From: Sphingomonas sp. 32-66-10
Lineage (GTDB): Bacteria > Pseudomonadota > Alphaproteobacteria > Sphingomonadales > Sphingomonadaceae
Assembly: GCA_002280565.1 (NCBI GenBank)
Contig: NCEF01000009.1
Coordinates: forward strand, 1 to 46,878
Direction: 5' to 3'
Length of the DNA: 46,878 bases
Shown here: one piece after another, positions 45,270 through 46,878 of the stretch
Layout of the letters: each line of letters starts with the position of its first letter
Numbering within the stretch: the first letter of the stretch is position 1
Made by a program: the position numbers and the translations under genes
The notes under the pieces: generated by a model
Database searches by the model: none
Told to the model about the DNA's origin: nothing
The model's input: only the letters and a program-made list of their open reading frames with translations

Positions 45270-45869
45270 TCAGCACGCCACCACATTCACCGCCAGCCCG
45301 CCCTGCGCCGTTTCCTTGTACTTCGACCGCATATCCTCACCCGTCTGGCGCATCGTTTCGATCACCGCGTCGAGGCTAACGATGTGGCTGCCGTCGCCAT
45401 GCATCGCCAGATAGGCGGCGTTGATTGCCTTGATCGCGCCCATTGTGTTGCGCTCGATGCAGGGGATCTGGACCAGCCCGCCGATCGGGTCGCAGGTGAG
45501 GCCCAGATTATGCTCCATCCCGATCTCGGCGGCATTTTCGATCTGCGCATTGGTTGCGCCGAGCGCCGCCGCGAGGCCTGCTGCCGCCATCGAACAGGCA
45601 ACCCCGACCTCGCCCTGGCAGCCCATCTCGGCCGCGCTGATCGACGCGCGCTTCTTGTAGAGGAATCCGATCGCCGCCGCAGTGAGCAGAAACGTTCGCG
45701 ACCCCGCCGGCGTGGGCGAGGCGCAGAAGGTTTCATAGTAGCGTAGCACCGCCGGGATCACTCCCGCCGCGCCATTGGTCGGCGCGGTGACGACGCGGCC
45801 GCCCGCGGCATTCTCCTCATTGACCGCCAGCGCCCACAGGCTGACCCAGTCGAACACCAAAGACGGGTC
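45270..45869 (-). pseudogene. sdaA: L-serine dehydratase, C-terminal part only (sdaA)
   Basis: About 199 residues of an iron-sulfur L-serine ammonia-lyase, which normally has about 455-460 residues. Homology starts near [20 protein letters not shown] and continues through [14 protein letters not shown]. The cluster ligands are complete: C-X41-C-X10-C (GCQGE, LTCDP, IPCIE), plus the very C-terminal Cys (VNVVAC), known in the family to reach into the active site. The N-terminal half is missing: upstream of about 45869 the frame is open to 45980 but only reads antisense to a helicase fragment. Either a broken gene or an assembly joint; the fragment should not be active alone. Confidence 0.85.
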
Positions 45870-45893
45870 CGATCGCGGCCCGCGCGCGATCGG
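45869..45893. other. Inverted repeat at a junction of two unrelated truncated genes
   Basis: CCGATCGCG (45869-45877) and CGCGATCGG (45885-45893) form a 9-bp palindrome with a 7-nt spacer. Serine dehydratase homology ends on its left side and helicase homology begins on its right side, so the repeat sits on the breakpoint itself. Confidence 0.7.
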
Positions 45894-46605
45894 GCTGCGG
45901 CGCCGGCCGGAGGAGATCGCAGGCTGGCCGGAAGTGCAGCGCGAGCTCGCCCCGGTCGCGCTCGATGCGGCCGCGCGCAAGCTCTACGAGGCGACCTGGC
46001 GCGAGTTCCGCAAAGAGCTCGGCCTCGCCGGCGGGTCGACGCGCAAGCCGCAGGGCTGGGCGGCCGATCTGCGCTTCCGCCAGAAGGCGAGCCTGCTGCG
46101 CATCCAAGGCACGGTCGATTTCTGCGACGATCTGCTCGGCAATGACGAGCAGGTGGCGGTCTCCGTCGCCTTCCTTGAGACCAGCGCGATGCTGGCCGAT
46201 GCGCTGCGCGGGCGCGGCTGGCGCGTGGACGAGATCAATGGTGAGCGCAGCGGCCTCCAGAACGAGGAGACGCGGCTGTCCTTCCAGACCGGGCAGCTCG
46301 ACGCCGTGATCTTCACCGTCACCGAGTCGATATCGCTCCATCGCGGCGAGATGCCGGGCGGCGAGCGCGAACGCTCGCTGGTGATCCACGACATGCGCCA
46401 CAGCGCGATCCAGCTCCAGCAGATCGAGGGGCGCTGCCACCGCGACGGCCAGCACGCCACGATCTTCTACGCCTATGCCGAGGACACGGTGGAGGAGGCG
46501 GTGGCGGGCACGGTGATCGCGCGCATGGCGGCGATGGAGGGGCTGGCGGGCGACGACACGCGCCTGCTCGAGGCGATCGCCGAGATCGTGGAGGGGAGGA
46601 GCTAA
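45880..46605 (+). pseudogene. SNF2/DEAD-type helicase, C-terminal fragment
   Basis: About 240 residues of the C-terminal RecA-like lobe of a superfamily 2 helicase. [18 protein letters not shown] follows the missing N-terminal lobe. [13 protein letters not shown] and the motif-VI-like [12 protein letters not shown] (arginine-finger region; compare QxxGRxHRxGQ of SNF2 proteins) are present, then [12 protein letters not shown]. The Walker A and DExx motifs are absent because the gene is cut at its left end, where it joins the sdaA remnant. The frame opens at 45775 but residues before about 45880 are antisense sdaA. Related proteins are common on phages and islands. Confidence 0.75.
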
Positions 46606-46609
46606 CCCT

Positions 46610-46704
46610 GTCATTGCGAGCGTAGCGAAGCAATCCAGGAGGACAGGGTCGAACGGTCTGCCCAGTCCTCCTGGATTGCTTCGTCGCTGCGCTCCTCGCA
46701 ATGA
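46610..46704. repeat. REP-like inverted repeat between convergent genes
   Basis: Left arm 46610-46644 begins GTCATTGCGAGCGTAGCGAA and right arm 46665-46704 is its reverse complement with two small extra blocks. The arms include AGCAATCCAGGAGGAC and are separated by 20 nt. The GTCATTGCGAG...GAAGCAATCC core is a dispersed extragenic element known from many proteobacteria. It starts 5 nt after the helicase stop and ends 10 nt before the malQ stop, where it may act as a shared terminator. It is unrelated in sequence to the 15957 repeat. Confidence 0.85.
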
Positions 46705-46713
46705 CGGTGCCGT

Positions 46714-46878
46714 TCAGCCCTCCGAACGTGGCGGTCCGAGGTCCGCGAGGCGCCGTCTGACGCGGTCGTCGTCGAGCAGCGTGGCGGCCTTTCCGTCGAG
46801 CCGGTGGCGCCAGTTCGGTTTCTCGGTCGTGGTGCCCGGCACGTTCGGCTGGGTGCGGATCCCCAGCGCATCCTCGAT
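46714..46878 (-). CDS. malQ: 4-alpha-glucanotransferase, C-terminal end (partial)
   Basis: The gene enters from the right edge; only the last 54 codons are in the window, ending with TGA at 46714-46716. The translation IEDALGIRTQPNVPGTTTEK is followed by PNWRHRL, which matches the conserved end of MalQ (EDxLGxxxxxNxPGT...PNWRRRL), an amylomaltase that transfers glucan segments in glycogen and maltodextrin metabolism. After it comes a 26-residue basic and acidic tail. The fragment is too short to judge completeness. It belongs to the DNA on the far side of the sdaA/helicase joint. Confidence 0.8.
   Translation of the reverse strand: MEDALGIRTQPNVPGTTTEKPNWRHRLDGKAATLLDDDRVRRRLADLGPPRSEG

Noticed and set aside
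45775-45879. N-terminal extension of the helicase frame
   Set aside because: These codons are antisense to the conserved sdaA region, so they are not part of the helicase.
1-46878. CRISPR array, prophage, integrase or complete insertion sequence
   Set aside because: No regularly spaced direct repeats, cas genes, integrase or transposase were seen. The only mobile-type signals are the two REP-like repeats and the helicase remnant.

Overview
The window is about 46.9 kb of dense, high-GC chromosomal DNA from an alphaproteobacterium, most likely a sphingomonad (Sphingomonadaceae). Evidence for this placement: a CckA-type hybrid kinase; an alphaproteobacterial-type direct-repeat LexA box (GAAC-N7-GAAC) upstream of recA; a cysteine-free L31; a zinc-ribbon/acidic-tail protein of the FYDLN type next to aroA-cmk; and a bamA-skp-fabZ cluster with no lpxD, lpxA or lpxB, as expected for bacteria that use glycosphingolipids instead of lipid A. 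Nearly all of the window is housekeeping DNA. No gene-free stretch exceeds 300 bases. The longest are 20260-20537 (promoter region with an SOS box) and 34203-34499 (two hairpins, one the likely recA terminator).

Layout from left to right. 1-2594: tRNA-Ala(GGC) with its terminator, a zinc-ribbon protein, then aroA-cmk on the plus strand. 2597-7363 (minus): a cytochrome c maturation operon ccmC-D-E-F-G-H plus a short CcmI-like TPR gene, every junction overlapping by 1 or 4 nt. 7432-8113: a PilZ-domain protein and rpmE. 8234-20259 (minus): the envelope/translation superoperon rpsB-tsf-(SIMPL gene)-pyrH-frr-uppS-cdsA-dxr-rseP-bamA-skp-fabZ, with a REP-like inverted repeat pair in the uppS leader. 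20538-23591: a small membrane protein behind an apparent LexA-controlled promoter, the phosphatidylethanolamine genes psd-pssA, and icd. 23733-34202: a KefB-type antiporter, a DUF885 Tat-exported protein, alaS, an M24 peptidase, a DAACS transporter and a GST. 34500-38536: cckA, a stand-alone receiver and recA, with recA behind a LexA box. 38575-45266: an M13 lipoprotein peptidase, DUF2062 protein, smpB and dapA on the minus strand, and a lytic transglycosylase and greB on the plus strand.

The last kilobase is different. At about 45869-45893 an L-serine dehydratase gene (sdaA, minus) loses its N-terminal half, and a SNF2-type helicase fragment (plus) begins without its N-terminal half. A 9-bp inverted repeat sits exactly at the joint. 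Beyond it are a REP-like repeat and the C-terminal end of a 4-alpha-glucanotransferase (malQ). This is either a true rearrangement or an assembly chimera.

The most interesting lead is at 20418-20756. A textbook TTGACA promoter whose spacer is filled by a perfect GAAC-N7-GAAC box lies in front of a 71-72 residue single-pass membrane protein. This layout resembles known SOS-induced small division inhibitors, but the function is inferred. Other leads are the stand-alone receiver placed between cckA and recA, the REP hairpin that appears to hold the uppS ribosome-binding site, and the SIMPL gene inserted in the rpsB-bamA operon.
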